Shown here: one piece after another, positions 1 through 8,589 of the stretch
How the letters are laid out: each line of letters starts with the position of its first letter
How positions within the stretch are numbered: position 1 is the first letter of the stretch
Source of the DNA: Rhizobium sp. WYJ-E13
GTDB lineage: Bacteria; Pseudomonadota; Alphaproteobacteria; Rhizobiales; Rhizobiaceae
Assembly (NCBI RefSeq): GCF_018987265.1
Contig: NZ_CP076854.1
Location: forward strand, 1,736,001 to 1,800,000
Direction: 5' to 3'
DNA: 64,000 nucleotides
Made by a program: the position numbers and the translations under genes
The notes under the pieces: generated by a model
The model's database searches: none
Seen by the model: only the letters and a program-made list of their open reading frames with translations
Told to the model about the DNA's origin: nothing

Positions 1-276
1 ATAACAAGCCCGACCTACGCGACACCTCTTCCTGCGCGCCATCTCGCCACGATCTTCCGGGTGTGCCATTTCAGCGCCGCTGAACAGGAGCGCTTTCTGG
101 ATGCTTATCAAGCTGCACATCCAGGCAAGCTGCCGGAACTTGGCGCCTCGGAAAAACTGCGGCATCTTTCGCTGATGGTGCCCGATTTCGGCGACGAGAG
201 ACGCAACCGGCTACTGGAGGAAGCGATTGGCGATCTGGTGCAGAAGATTGCCGCAATTTCCGGGCTGTCGGATTAA
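1..276 (+). CDS. 3' end of an unidentified protein (cut by window edge)
   Basis: Frame 1 is open from the first base to a TAA stop at 274-276, giving 91 residues of a C-terminus whose start lies outside the window. The visible part is helical and charged, with phrases such as ARHLATIFRVCHF, FLDAYQAAHPGK and LLEEAIGDLVQKI. It superficially resembles the C-terminal part of small XRE-type helix-turn-helix proteins, but no DNA-binding helix is visible, so no function is assigned. It is not the DhaL partner of the dhaK gene that follows 59 nt downstream: the DhaL nucleotide-binding motifs are absent. The internal GTG at 61 is not needed as a start because the frame is open upstream. Confidence 0.5.
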   Translation: MTSPTYATPLPARHLATIFRVCHFSAAEQERFLDAYQAAHPGKLPELGASEKLRHLSLMVPDFGDERRNRLLEEAIGDLVQKIAAISGLSD

Positions 277-335
277 GCAAGCCCTTGTGGCAGACGCAAA
301 AGGATTGGCATGATCATCGCCTTGGGAGGGGCTTG

Positions 336-1328
336 ATGAAGAAATTCATGAACACAGCGGAGACTATGGTCGCCGAAAGCATCGAAGGCTTTGTGCGCGC
401 CCACCAGGAGTTCGTTGTGTTCGGCGCCGACCGCAAATGTATCCGCCGCCGTGAACTGGTTCCTGGCAAGGTCGCCATCATTTCGGGTGGTGGGGCAGGC
501 CATGAGCCGATGCATATCGGCTTCATCGGTCGCGGCATGCTCGATGCCGCCTGCGTAGGGCATATCTTCACGTCGCCCACGCCCAGCCAGATCGTTAGCG
601 CGATAGAGGAGGCAGACACCGGCGCCGGTTGCCTGCTTGTCGTCAAGAACTACGATGGCGACGTCATGAACTTCGAAATGGCCTCAGAGATGGCGTCTGA
701 CCGGCATAGAATTGAAATGGTCCTTGCCTGCGACGACATCGAAACGACGAGGAGCGGCGACAGTCGTGGGCGACGCGGGGTTGCCGGTACGCTGATCACA
801 GAAAGGCTACTTGGAGCAGCCGCCGAGCAGGGTCGTTCCCTTTCGGAACTGAAAGCCTTTGGCGACAGCCTCTCCTCACGCATCCGGTCGATGGGCGTTG
901 CCCTGACCGGTGTCGCGGTGCCGGACACCCAGCGCACGACCTTCGCGCTCGGACCGAATGAGGTAGAAATGGGCGTCGGCATTCACGGGGAGGCCGGGCA
1001 TTCGAGAGAACATTTCTCCAATGCCGACACGATCGTCAGGTATCTCAGCGAGACAATTCTCAACGATACCACCCGCAGCACAGACAAAGCATTTCTCTTC
1101 GTGAACGGACTTGGCGGCACACCGCCTGCGGAACTCTATCTTGCCTACAACTCAGCCCTTCGCATCATGTCGGAATACGGCCTCCGCATCGAGCGTTCGC
1201 TTGTTGGCACCTATGCCACTTCGCTCGACATGCAGGGCCTTTCCATCACGCTCGCATTCCTCACGGACGAGGAGCTTTCTCTATGGGATTCGCCCATTGC
1301 TACCGCTGCATTGCGCTGGAGATGCTAA
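336..1328 (+). CDS. dhaK: Dihydroxyacetone kinase subunit DhaK
   Basis: The product has 330 aa and is full length for DhaK, the subunit that binds dihydroxyacetone covalently as a hemiaminal on a histidine. Family signatures are visible: ISGGGAGHEPMH near residue 50, VKNYDGDVMNF near 110, and GVGIHGEAG, which carries the substrate-binding histidine. The C-terminus ALRW is the usual DhaK end. The ATG at 336 follows GGGAGGGGC; an in-frame ATG at 285 lacks such a site. DhaK needs DhaL (nucleotide or phosphoryl carrier subunit) to act, and neither DhaL nor DhaM is seen here. The gene is followed at once by a palindromic repeat. It may belong to an operon entering from the left or may be an orphan. 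Confidence 0.88.
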   Translation: MKKFMNTAETMVAESIEGFVRAHQEFVVFGADRKCIRRRELVPGKVAIISGGGAGHEPMHIGFIGRGMLDAACVGHIFTSPTPSQIVSAIEEADTGAGCLLVVKNYDGDVMNFEMASEMASDRHRIEMVLACDDIETTRSGDSRGRRGVAGTLITERLLGAAAEQGRSLSELKAFGDSLSSRIRSMGVALTGVAVPDTQRTTFALGPNEVEMGVGIHGEAGHSREHFSNADTIVRYLSETILNDTTRSTDKAFLFVNGLGGTPPAELYLAYNSALRIMSEYGLRIERSLVGTYATSLDMQGLSITLAFLTDEELSLWDSPIATAALRWRC

Positions 1329-1329
1329 T

Positions 1330-1430
1330 GCATGTCGCGCAAAACTGTGCAGCGGTTTCGCGATAACGACATGCGAAAACAAAAGCTTAAAGCGTGGCAA
1401 GCGAATCCTGGGGATCGCGACGCGCTTCAG
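1330..1430. repeat. RIME-like rhizobial intergenic palindromic repeat
   Basis: The segment holds two adjacent dyads. GCATGTCG (1330-1337) pairs with CGACATGC (1367-1374) around a second imperfect stem (CGCAAAAC with GGTTTCGCG). A second stem around AAGCGT...CGCGCTT follows at about 1390-1427. This layout and wording match the mosaic intergenic repeats familiar from Rhizobium genomes. It lies directly after dhaK and could form mRNA 3'-end structure. Assignment rests on memory of the repeat family, not on a search. Confidence 0.6.
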
Positions 1431-1498
1431 GATCCCGCGATCAGCTGGTTTTCCGGTGCGGAAATCTCGTGATCCCGATCAGGATCGGCTTTTGGACG

Positions 1499-2317
1499 TC
1501 AACGGGTATATGCGATCGTTTCGCTGAGGATACGACCGATAGCCGTTTCGGGAAGGCCAAGATCGCGAACGCTGCTCATATGATTGGAGCCTTCAAGCCT
1601 TTCGCTGGTGACTGACAATCCTTGCTGTCGCAAGCGCAATGAGAAGGCGTCCGCCTGCTCATGAAATGGCGGCGTTTCTTCGGTACCCACCGCGATAGTG
1701 ACGCGACAGCCCTGGTCAAAGGAGTGCAGCATCGGGGAAAAGTCAGCAACCTCCCTGTCGGTAATGGCGATCTCGGAGTGCAGAAACGATGATTGCAGGG
1801 GCTTCAGGTCGTAAAGGCCTCCAAGCAGGAGAGCCGCCGACACGCCCGAGAAAGCCTCGCGTCGATGAAACAGGAAGCTCGCAAGGTGCGCACCGGCGGA
1901 ATGACCGCTGACCGTAGAGCGCGAGGCGTCGCCGCCGTGGCTCGCGATGTGTTCGAGCACCCATTGCTTGGCCCGCTGAACCTGATCGACGAGCACGTCC
2001 ATCCTGACATGCGGCATCAGAGCGTAATCGACGATGACGGCGATCGCGCCCGTGCCGGTAATCGTGTCGGCAACATAGGAGTAGTCACGCTTGGAAAACA
2101 TCCGCCAGTAGCCGCCGTGGATGAACATGTGCACCGGCCGCCCGTCGCATGTACCGTCAGGATAGAAGATGTCTAGGGTTTCGCTTGCATCGTCCCCATA
2201 AGAGATTTCTCTCATGCGGAGCCTCGCCCGCGTCGAAGCACTCCTTGCCCTGATCTCCGCCACGATGGCGTCGAATTCGCGCACATGTCCCCGTATACGA
2301 AACGGATCGGTCTCCAA
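1499..2317 (-). CDS. Alpha/beta hydrolase (esterase / kynurenine-formamidase-like)
   Basis: A cytoplasmic alpha/beta hydrolase of 272 aa. The oxyanion-hole motif HGGYW is at residues 67-71 and the nucleophile elbow GHSAGA has Ser140; a C-terminal GSNH supplies a likely catalytic His. This HGG-type esterase group includes arylformamidase-like enzymes that cleave esters, amides or lactones. I choose a TTG start at 2317 because GGAGGA lies 7 nt upstream and the next gene's stop is at 2334; the longer open frame to 2428 would run far into the aldehyde dehydrogenase gene. It is last in a three-gene leftward operon with an aldehyde and an alcohol dehydrogenase, so it may release their substrate. 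The actual substrate is unknown. Confidence 0.8.
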   Translation of the reverse strand: METDPFRIRGHVREFDAIVAEIRARSASTRARLRMREISYGDDASETLDIFYPDGTCDGRPVHMFIHGGYWRMFSKRDYSYVADTITGTGAIAVIVDYALMPHVRMDVLVDQVQRAKQWVLEHIASHGGDASRSTVSGHSAGAHLASFLFHRREAFSGVSAALLLGGLYDLKPLQSSFLHSEIAITDREVADFSPMLHSFDQGCRVTIAVGTEETPPFHEQADAFSLRLRQQGLSVTSERLEGSNHMSSVRDLGLPETAIGRILSETIAYTR

Positions 2318-2333
2318 AAATGTCTCCTCCGCG

Positions 2334-3821
2334 TCAGAAGCTCGTTGCGATATATTTGGCTTCCATGAATTCGGCGATGCCGTGATGCTGCCCGCCCTCA
2401 CGGCCGAGACCACTTTGCTTGACGCCACCGAAGGGCGCCGCCGGATCGGAAACCAGCCCCCGGTTGAGCGCGATCATGCCTGCCTCCAAAGCGGAGGAAA
2501 CGCGCAACCCGCGTGCTATGTCGCGCGTGAAGACATAGGCGGCAAGACCGTATTCGGTGTCGTTGGCACGCCCTATCACCTCGTCTTCGGTCTCGAACCT
2601 GTAAAGAGGTGCAACCGGTCCGAAGATTTCCTCATGCGCCATCTCGACACCATCGGGCATGTCGACGAGAACTGTCGGCGGGTAAAAGTAACCCGGCCCG
2701 GCAGGGGTCTTACCGCCGCAGGTGACGCGCGCACCCTTAGCCTTGGCATCATCCACCAGGCGATCAATCTTCTCCACCGCCTTCGTCGTGATCATCGGCC
2801 CGCATTCGGCGAGGGCATCGACACCGGGACCAACGTTGAGAGCTGCCATTCTTTTGGTCAGCCCTTCTGCGAAAGACTCGTAGATTCCCGACTGGATGTA
2901 GAGACGGTTTGCGGCGGTACAGGCTTCGCCGGCATTGCGCATCTTCGCAACCATTGCGCCGTCGAGTGCCGTCTCCAGATCGGCGTCGTCAAACACGATG
3001 AACGGAGCGTTGCCGCCGAGCTCCATCGAACATGAGACGACATGCTTGGCCGCTTCGGCGAGAAGCAGGCGGCCAACGCCTGTGGAGCCCGTAAACGAAA
3101 GTTTTCTGACGCGCGGGTCCGCGAGAATGGTGGCGCTGAATGGGGCGGGAGTGCTTGTCGTCAAAACGTTGACGACGCCTGGCGGCACGCCGGCCTCTTC
3201 ATAGATCGAGGCCAGTGCGTAGGCCGTCAGCGGCGTCTCGCTTGCCGGCTTCAAGATCACGGTGCAGCCAGCGGCAAGCGCCGGGGCGATCTTGCGGGTG
3301 GCCATTGCAGCCGGGAAATTCCAAGGCGTGATCAGCAGGCAGATGCCGATCGGCTGGTAGTCGACGATGATCCGGTTGGCTCCCGACGGAGCGATGCCGA
3401 ATTCTCCCGTTATGCGCACGGCCTCTTCCGCATTCCAGCGAAAGAACTCGGCGGCATAGGCGACCTCGCCGCGGGCGTCGCGCAGCGCCTTGCCATTCTC
3501 CAGGGAGATCAAGGTGGCAAGCATTTCGGAACGCTCGATCATCAGTTCGAAACAGCGTCGCAAAATCTCCGAGCGCTTGCGCGGCGGTGTTGACCGCCAG
3601 CCAGGCGCAGCCCGGGATGCAGCCTCGACGCTCGCCTGCGCATCCTCGATGGTCGCGTCCGCTACAACAGCAAGAAGCGTCCCGGTCGAGGGGTCGGTCA
3701 CATCGATCTTGCGCCCGCTTTTGGATTGGCGCCAGCTCCCATCGATATAGAGGCCGCGGGCTGCGGCCTCAATGTCTAGCAGGTGGTGGGTGACCTGTGG
3801 CATTTGCTGGGCAATAGTCAT
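2334..3821 (-). CDS. NAD(P)-dependent aldehyde dehydrogenase, succinate-semialdehyde type
   Basis: A full-length ALDH-superfamily enzyme of 495 aa that oxidises an aldehyde to the acid. The cofactor/oxyanion segment TPWNFP (165-170), the nucleotide-binding FTGST (near 243), the general base Glu267 in MELGG and the nucleophile Cys301 in GEACTAANR are all present. Overall wording is closest to GabD-like succinate-semialdehyde dehydrogenases. The ATG at 3821 follows GAGGAATGAA; upstream in-frame ATGs overlap the preceding gene and lack a better site. It lies 16 nt after the Fe-alcohol dehydrogenase and 16 nt before the hydrolase, a tight operon consistent with stepwise alcohol to aldehyde to acid oxidation. 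Confidence 0.88.
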   Translation of the reverse strand: MTIAQQMPQVTHHLLDIEAAARGLYIDGSWRQSKSGRKIDVTDPSTGTLLAVVADATIEDAQASVEAASRAAPGWRSTPPRKRSEILRRCFELMIERSEMLATLISLENGKALRDARGEVAYAAEFFRWNAEEAVRITGEFGIAPSGANRIIVDYQPIGICLLITPWNFPAAMATRKIAPALAAGCTVILKPASETPLTAYALASIYEEAGVPPGVVNVLTTSTPAPFSATILADPRVRKLSFTGSTGVGRLLLAEAAKHVVSCSMELGGNAPFIVFDDADLETALDGAMVAKMRNAGEACTAANRLYIQSGIYESFAEGLTKRMAALNVGPGVDALAECGPMITTKAVEKIDRLVDDAKAKGARVTCGGKTPAGPGYFYPPTVLVDMPDGVEMAHEEIFGPVAPLYRFETEDEVIGRANDTEYGLAAYVFTRDIARGLRVSSALEAGMIALNRGLVSDPAAPFGGVKQSGLGREGGQHHGIAEFMEAKYIATSF

Positions 3822-3837
3822 TTCATTCCTCGAATGT

Positions 3838-5064
3838 TTAAAGGGCGGAGGCGGCAAGATCGCCGTCATAGGCTGCACGAACGAGACGCTTCATGGCGTC
3901 GATGTCGAAGGGCCTCGGGTTATTCTTGATCAATCTGTCGATGCTGAGCGCCTGTTCGGCAATCCAGTCGAGTTTGTCGGCGGTAAGCCCGAGATCGGCG
4001 AGTGTCGGCGTGATGCCGATGGCCTGAAAGAGCCTGCGGATCTCCTCAATCGCCGCCCCCGCCATCTCCTGCTTCGTCCTGCCTGTTGAATCGAGGCCGA
4101 GCGCCTGGCCGATCTCGGCCAGCTCGGCCGTCGAGGCGGCTCGGTTATAGTTCATGACGTAGGGCATCATCGTCGCGACGCCGAGCCCGTGGGCGGTATG
4201 AGTCAATGCACCTGCCGGATACTGGATAGCATGCGCTGCTGCCGTGCCGGCCGTGCCGAATGCGCAACCGGCAGCCAGCGCACCCATCATGACGTCAGCG
4301 CGCGCATCCTCGTTCGTTCCCTCCTTGCACGCCGTCTCCAGGCTGCGTCCCAGGAGCTTTATGGCGAGAAGAGCGAAATTGTCGGTAAGCGCACTCTTAC
4401 CGATGAAAACATGGTTCTGAGGCAGCAACGGGTCAGTGCCGCGTCGGGCGGCCGTGAATGCCTCGATCGCATGGGTCAATGCGTCCGCGCCAGCGACAGC
4501 GGTCAGACCCGGCGGGCAGGACATCGTCAGCTCCGGATCGCAGAGGGCCGCTGCGGCGATGAGATATGGACTCGATATGCCGACCTTCAGCGTCCGATCC
4601 GGGTCGGAAATGACGGCAACCGGCGTCACCTCCGAACCGGTACCCGCTGTGGTCGGGACAGCGATGATCGGGATTGTCGGACCAGGAACCTTGAACTCAC
4701 CATAGTAGTCCGCAAGGCTTCCGCCATGGCTCAAAAGCAGGGCGGCGCATTTTGCCATGTCGAGGCAACTCCCCCCGCCTATCCCTATCACCATGTCGGG
4801 CGCGAAGCTCTGCGCCTCCTCAACGCATAGCGCAACGGTGTCACGCGGGACATCCGGCAGGACCCGGTCATGGACCAGTGTCTCGATCGATGCCACGTTC
4901 AACGCGGCGACGAGCTCGGCGAAAATGGACGTCCCAGCAAAGCGCTCATCCGTACAGATCAGCGCCCTTTGACCAAGCCGTTTGGCGACCGATGGCAGCG
5001 CGAAACGTTGGCCCTTGCCGAACAGGATTTCTTTCGGGAGCCGGATAGCTGCAAAGAGGGTCAT
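3838..5064 (-). CDS. Iron-containing alcohol dehydrogenase
   Basis: A group III (Fe-dependent) alcohol dehydrogenase of 408 aa. It has GGGSCLDMAK for cofactor binding, TTAGTGSEVT, and the metal-binding histidines in AAAHAIQYP...HTAHGLG. It probably oxidises a short-chain or omega-hydroxy alcohol to an aldehyde that the next gene product converts to an acid. The ATG at 5064 follows GAGAAGG; the frame is open to 5211, but that extension would cover the operator and promoter. It is the first gene of the leftward operon, divergent from the GntR gene. The pair with a GabD-like enzyme is the arrangement of gamma-hydroxybutyrate catabolism (AttL/AttK, BlcB/BlcA), but identity to those genes is not shown. 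Confidence 0.87.
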   Translation of the reverse strand: MTLFAAIRLPKEILFGKGQRFALPSVAKRLGQRALICTDERFAGTSIFAELVAALNVASIETLVHDRVLPDVPRDTVALCVEEAQSFAPDMVIGIGGGSCLDMAKCAALLLSHGGSLADYYGEFKVPGPTIPIIAVPTTAGTGSEVTPVAVISDPDRTLKVGISSPYLIAAAALCDPELTMSCPPGLTAVAGADALTHAIEAFTAARRGTDPLLPQNHVFIGKSALTDNFALLAIKLLGRSLETACKEGTNEDARADVMMGALAAGCAFGTAGTAAAHAIQYPAGALTHTAHGLGVATMMPYVMNYNRAASTAELAEIGQALGLDSTGRTKQEMAGAAIEEIRRLFQAIGITPTLADLGLTADKLDWIAEQALSIDRLIKNNPRPFDIDAMKRLVRAAYDGDLAASAL

Positions 5065-5182
5065 TGTGCTGACCTTCTCACCAGTTGTGGGATGAAGAAA
5101 GACCTTGAGGAAGCGTCGCAAAATTGGCGCTCGATTTCTTTTGCGCTCATCCAAATGACCCTCATGAAACCTCCGATATAAA

Positions 5183-5194
5183 ATCCTATAGGAT
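5183..5194. promoter_or_regulatory. Perfect palindrome, likely GntR operator
   Basis: ATCCTATAGGAT is a perfect 12-bp dyad in the divergent intergenic region between the Fe-ADH operon (start 5064, leftward) and the GntR gene (start 5273, rightward). FCD-type GntR proteins commonly bind short perfect palindromes of this size in such a position. It could repress both directions. Confidence 0.6.
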
Positions 5195-5272
5195 ATGGGA
5201 TTGCATATCACCGAGCATCATGTTAGCGATTGTTCCTGTCAAGAGGCAAAAGAAATACAGGGCCGGAATACG

Positions 5273-5956
5273 ATGATGCTCAATGCCACGCCTGCTCCGA
5301 GTGGTTTCATACAGCGCAGCAGCAGTCTCGCAGACAGCGTCTACGAGGTGATTTTTGCGCAGCTGATGTCTCTGAAGATCGCTCCGGGTGCGCGCATCAC
5401 CGTCGATAATCTGGTCAAGGAATTCAACGTTTCCCAGACCCCGATCCGCGAGGCGCTCGGCCGCCTCGAAGGAGAAGGGCTTGTCGTCAAGACGCATCTC
5501 ATCGGTTACAGCGCAGCCCCACAGATCACCCATCGGCGCTTCGATGAGCTCTATCATTTGCGGTTGCTTCTCGAGCCCGACGGTGCTGCGAGGGCGGCAA
5601 AGGCCATGGACGATGAAAAGCTCGCTATTCTCCGGGAGGCGGCCGGCGTCATGGGCCGCCGGGAAGGAGCCGATGAACGGCTGCGCTATTCCACCTTCGC
5701 GCGGCAGGACGCCGTTTTCCATGACAGGATCATGGAATTTGCCGGCAACGAACTCATTCGCCAAACCCTCAGCCACCAGCACACGCATTTTCACATCTTT
5801 CGACTGATGTTCCATTCCCGCGTTACCGAAGAGGCGCTGGATGAGCATGAGGCGCTTCTCTCCGCCTTTGCCGCAGGTGACCCATCGGCTGCGGAGAAGG
5901 CAATGAGAACGCATCTCGAACATTCACGGGACCGGCTCGTGCCGGCTTTCGATTGA
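5273..5956 (+). CDS. GntR-family transcriptional regulator (FadR/FCD type)
   Basis: The 227-aa product has an N-terminal winged helix (SVYEVIFAQLMSLKIAPG...TVDNLVKEFNVSQTPIREALGRLEGEGLV, about residues 20-75) and a C-terminal all-helical FCD ligand-binding domain (ELYHLRLLLEPDGA...QDAVFHDRIMEFAGN...EHEALLSAFAAGD). The FCD residues that usually hold a metal (Asp and several His) appear in QDAVFHD and in the following helices. I start at the ATG at 5273 because upstream codons of the same frame would overlap the operator. The gene is 10 nt upstream of the ABC ATPase gene and divergent from the dehydrogenase operon, so it probably controls both in response to a pathway intermediate. Confidence 0.87.
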   Translation: MMLNATPAPSGFIQRSSSLADSVYEVIFAQLMSLKIAPGARITVDNLVKEFNVSQTPIREALGRLEGEGLVVKTHLIGYSAAPQITHRRFDELYHLRLLLEPDGAARAAKAMDDEKLAILREAAGVMGRREGADERLRYSTFARQDAVFHDRIMEFAGNELIRQTLSHQHTHFHIFRLMFHSRVTEEALDEHEALLSAFAAGDPSAAEKAMRTHLEHSRDRLVPAFD

Positions 5957-5966
5957 GAGGCGGGCA

Positions 5967-7547
5967 ATGTCGAGCGTCATGACCATGGAGAGGAAGGGGA
6001 GGAGCGTGGTGTCCGAGACCGACGGCCTTGTCTCTCATCCGGTCCTTCGTGCAGAGGGCATGTCGAAGCGGTACGGACCGGTCACCGTACTCCAGGAAGT
6101 CACGCTCGATATCTTGCCCGGCGAGATCCATGCCATCATCGGCGAGAACGGCGCCGGCAAGTCGACATTCATGCGGCTCCTTTCCGGTTATGCCGAACCC
6201 ACTGCAGGAACGCTGTCGATGGGCGGCCGCAGGGTCGGCTTCTCAACGCCTGAGCAGGCGCAGGAAGCGGGTATTGTCCTGGTGCACCAGGAGATCCTGC
6301 TTGCGGACGCCCTGACCGTCGCCGAAAATCTTTTCCTCGGCCGTGAACTGATGCGTCATGGCCTGGTCGATGATCGGATGATGCGGCGCCTGGCCGTCGA
6401 AAAACTTCACGACCTTGGATGTCACGTATCGCCAAACGCTTTGGTGCGTGACATCTCGCTTGCGGATCGCCAGCTCGTGCAGATCGCGCGCGCACTCCTC
6501 GACGACTACAGGCTTGTCATTTTCGATGAGCCGACCGCAGTCTTAACGGGTGACGAGGTCGAGCGACTGCTTGCCATCATTCTGCAGCTGAAGGAGCAAG
6601 GAGCAGCCGTGCTCTACATCAGCCATCGCCTCGATGAAGTCCAGCGGCTTGCCGACAAGGTGACGGTGCTCAGAGACGGCAAGATGGTCGGCACATATCC
6701 CGGTCATAGCCTGACGCAGATGGACATGGCGCGGCTGATGGTCGGGCGCGATCTCGCCGCGCTTTATCCCGAAAAGACCGTAAAGCCAGCCCTGCAGGCG
6801 ATGCTTGAAGTCCAGGATCTCAGCGTTCCCGGCTTCGCAAGCGACATCACGTTTACCGCCCACAAAGGCGAGGTCCTCGGATTTGCCGGCATGATCGGTG
6901 CCGGTCGCACCGAAGTGTTCGAGGGCATCATGGGCTTGCGCCCTGCTGCCGGAACCGTAAAATTGCAAGGCAGGGCGATTGACATCAGGCGCCCCCGAGC
7001 AGCGATGGATGCCGGCATCGGTTACCTGACCGAGGATCGCAAAGGCAAGGGCCTGCTGCTGCAGGAGCGGCTTGCGCCGAACCTGACGCTGTCCGCCCTC
7101 GGCAGATTTCACCCCGGCCTTATGATGCGCCGCCGCCGTGAGCAGAGCGCGCTCGTCGAAGCCGTCAACACCTACGACATCCGCCTGAAAAGTTACGCCG
7201 TCAAGGCAGGCCAGCTTTCCGGCGGCAACCAGCAGAAGCTTCTGCTCGCCAAGGTGCTTCTCACCGATCCTTCGGTCGTGGTCATCGACGAGCCGACGCG
7301 CGGGATCGACATCGCGAACAAGGCCCAGATCTACGCCTTCATCGAGCGCCTCGTCGCAGAAGGCAGGACCTGCATCGTCATCTCGTCCGAAATGCAGGAG
7401 CTGATCGGGATCTGCGACCGGATTCTTGTGATGCGGGAGGGACGCATCACGGGGGAGGTGACGGGCGAGAAAATGACGGAACATGAGATTGCGCTTCTTG
7501 CCACCAGCAAAACGACGGTTGCGGCGAAGCAGGGAGGAAGACAATGA
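5967..7547 (+). CDS. Sugar ABC transporter ATP-binding protein (RbsA/MglA type)
   Basis: A double-NBD importer ATPase of 526 aa. The first domain has Walker A GENGAGKST, signature SLADRQLVQIARAL and Walker B VIFDEPTAVL. The second has the usual degenerate Walker A (GMIGAGRTE), signature LSGGNQQKLLLAKVL and VVIDEPTRGID. This tandem arrangement is typical of carbohydrate-uptake transporter class 2 systems. The ATG at 5967 follows GAGAGGCGGGCA. It overlaps the permease gene by ATGA. A homodimer of permeases and one such ATPase form the inner-membrane importer. The substrate is not evident from the sequence. Confidence 0.9.
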   Translation: MSSVMTMERKGRSVVSETDGLVSHPVLRAEGMSKRYGPVTVLQEVTLDILPGEIHAIIGENGAGKSTFMRLLSGYAEPTAGTLSMGGRRVGFSTPEQAQEAGIVLVHQEILLADALTVAENLFLGRELMRHGLVDDRMMRRLAVEKLHDLGCHVSPNALVRDISLADRQLVQIARALLDDYRLVIFDEPTAVLTGDEVERLLAIILQLKEQGAAVLYISHRLDEVQRLADKVTVLRDGKMVGTYPGHSLTQMDMARLMVGRDLAALYPEKTVKPALQAMLEVQDLSVPGFASDITFTAHKGEVLGFAGMIGAGRTEVFEGIMGLRPAAGTVKLQGRAIDIRRPRAAMDAGIGYLTEDRKGKGLLLQERLAPNLTLSALGRFHPGLMMRRRREQSALVEAVNTYDIRLKSYAVKAGQLSGGNQQKLLLAKVLLTDPSVVVIDEPTRGIDIANKAQIYAFIERLVAEGRTCIVISSEMQELIGICDRILVMREGRITGEVTGEKMTEHEIALLATSKTTVAAKQGGRQ

Positions 7548-8536
7548 GTGTGATTACGGGTTCGACGCCGGTTCGGCCGGAGCGGGAATGGAATATCGGC
7601 TGGTCGGATGTCGGTCCGTTCCTTGCGCTTGTGGCGTTGCTGCTGATCGGGTTTTCGATCAACCAGGATTTCCTCTCGGCGACCAATCTCAGCAATGTGA
7701 TCACGCGAAGCGCCTTCATCGCAATCATCGCCGTCGGTGCGACCTTCGTCATTTCGTCCGGCGGACTGGATCTTTCAGTCGGTTCGATGGCCGCATTCAT
7801 CACCGGCATAACCATCATGTTCATGAACAGGATGGCTGCCGACTGGGGTGTCCTGGCAATTCCCGCCGGCATGGCCATCGCGCTTGTCGTCGGGCTCCTC
7901 TGCGGGCTGATGAACGGGCTCATCGTTACCGTCGGAAAGATCGAGCCCTTCATCGCGACCCTCGGTACCATGGGGATCTTCCGCGCCCTCATCACCTATA
8001 TGTCGGATGGCGGGACGATCCCGATCGATCGCAGCCTCCGCGACGCCTATCGGCCTGTCTATTTCGGGACCTTTGGCGGTATTCCCTTTCCGATCCTCAT
8101 TTCGATTGCCGTTGCCGCCATCGCATCCTTCATCCTCTACAAGATGAAATATGGCCGCAAATGCGCTGCCGTTGGCGCGAATGAGGATGTCGCCCGCTAC
8201 TCAGGCATTTCCATCATCAAGACGCGCACGATCGCCTACGCGATCCAGGGCGTATGCGTTGCGATCGCCGCGATCTGCTATGTGCCGCGCCTCGGAGCAG
8301 CGACGCCGACCACCGGCGTGCTGTGGGAATTGCAGGTCATCACTGCGGTCGTCATCGGCGGAACTGCTCTTAGAGGTGGCAAGGGTCATGTCTGGGGCAC
8401 GGTAGCAGGAGCCGTCATCCTCGAACTCATAGCCAACCTCATGGTGCTCTCGGATTTCGTCTCCGAATATCTCGTCGCCGGCGTTCAGGGCGTCATCATC
8501 ATCATCGCCATGCTCATTCAGAGGTTCTCGAAGTAA
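7544..8536 (+). CDS. Sugar ABC transporter permease (RbsC type)
   Basis: The product is a 330-aa inner-membrane permease with about eight to ten hydrophobic segments. It carries the family phrases ATFVISSGGLDLSVGSM near residue 70, FIATLGTMGIFRALITY near 140 and VVIGGTALRGGKG near 265, the last being the coupling region of the RbsC/branched-chain permease family. Its start overlaps the ATPase stop in an ATGA, indicating translational coupling. It forms the channel of the importer with the upstream ATPase and downstream binding protein. Confidence 0.9.
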   Translation: MSVITGSTPVRPEREWNIGWSDVGPFLALVALLLIGFSINQDFLSATNLSNVITRSAFIAIIAVGATFVISSGGLDLSVGSMAAFITGITIMFMNRMAADWGVLAIPAGMAIALVVGLLCGLMNGLIVTVGKIEPFIATLGTMGIFRALITYMSDGGTIPIDRSLRDAYRPVYFGTFGGIPFPILISIAVAAIASFILYKMKYGRKCAAVGANEDVARYSGISIIKTRTIAYAIQGVCVAIAAICYVPRLGAATPTTGVLWELQVITAVVIGGTALRGGKGHVWGTVAGAVILELIANLMVLSDFVSEYLVAGVQGVIIIIAMLIQRFSK

Positions 8537-8589
8537 CCGCGTCCGGACCGCGCGGATTGATGTTTGTGGTCCGATTCTGGGAGGAATGA

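Noticed and set aside
6888..6920. Degenerate second Walker A in the sugar ABC ATPase as a sign of a damaged gene
   Set aside because: A non-canonical second site is normal for RbsA/MglA-type double ATPases.
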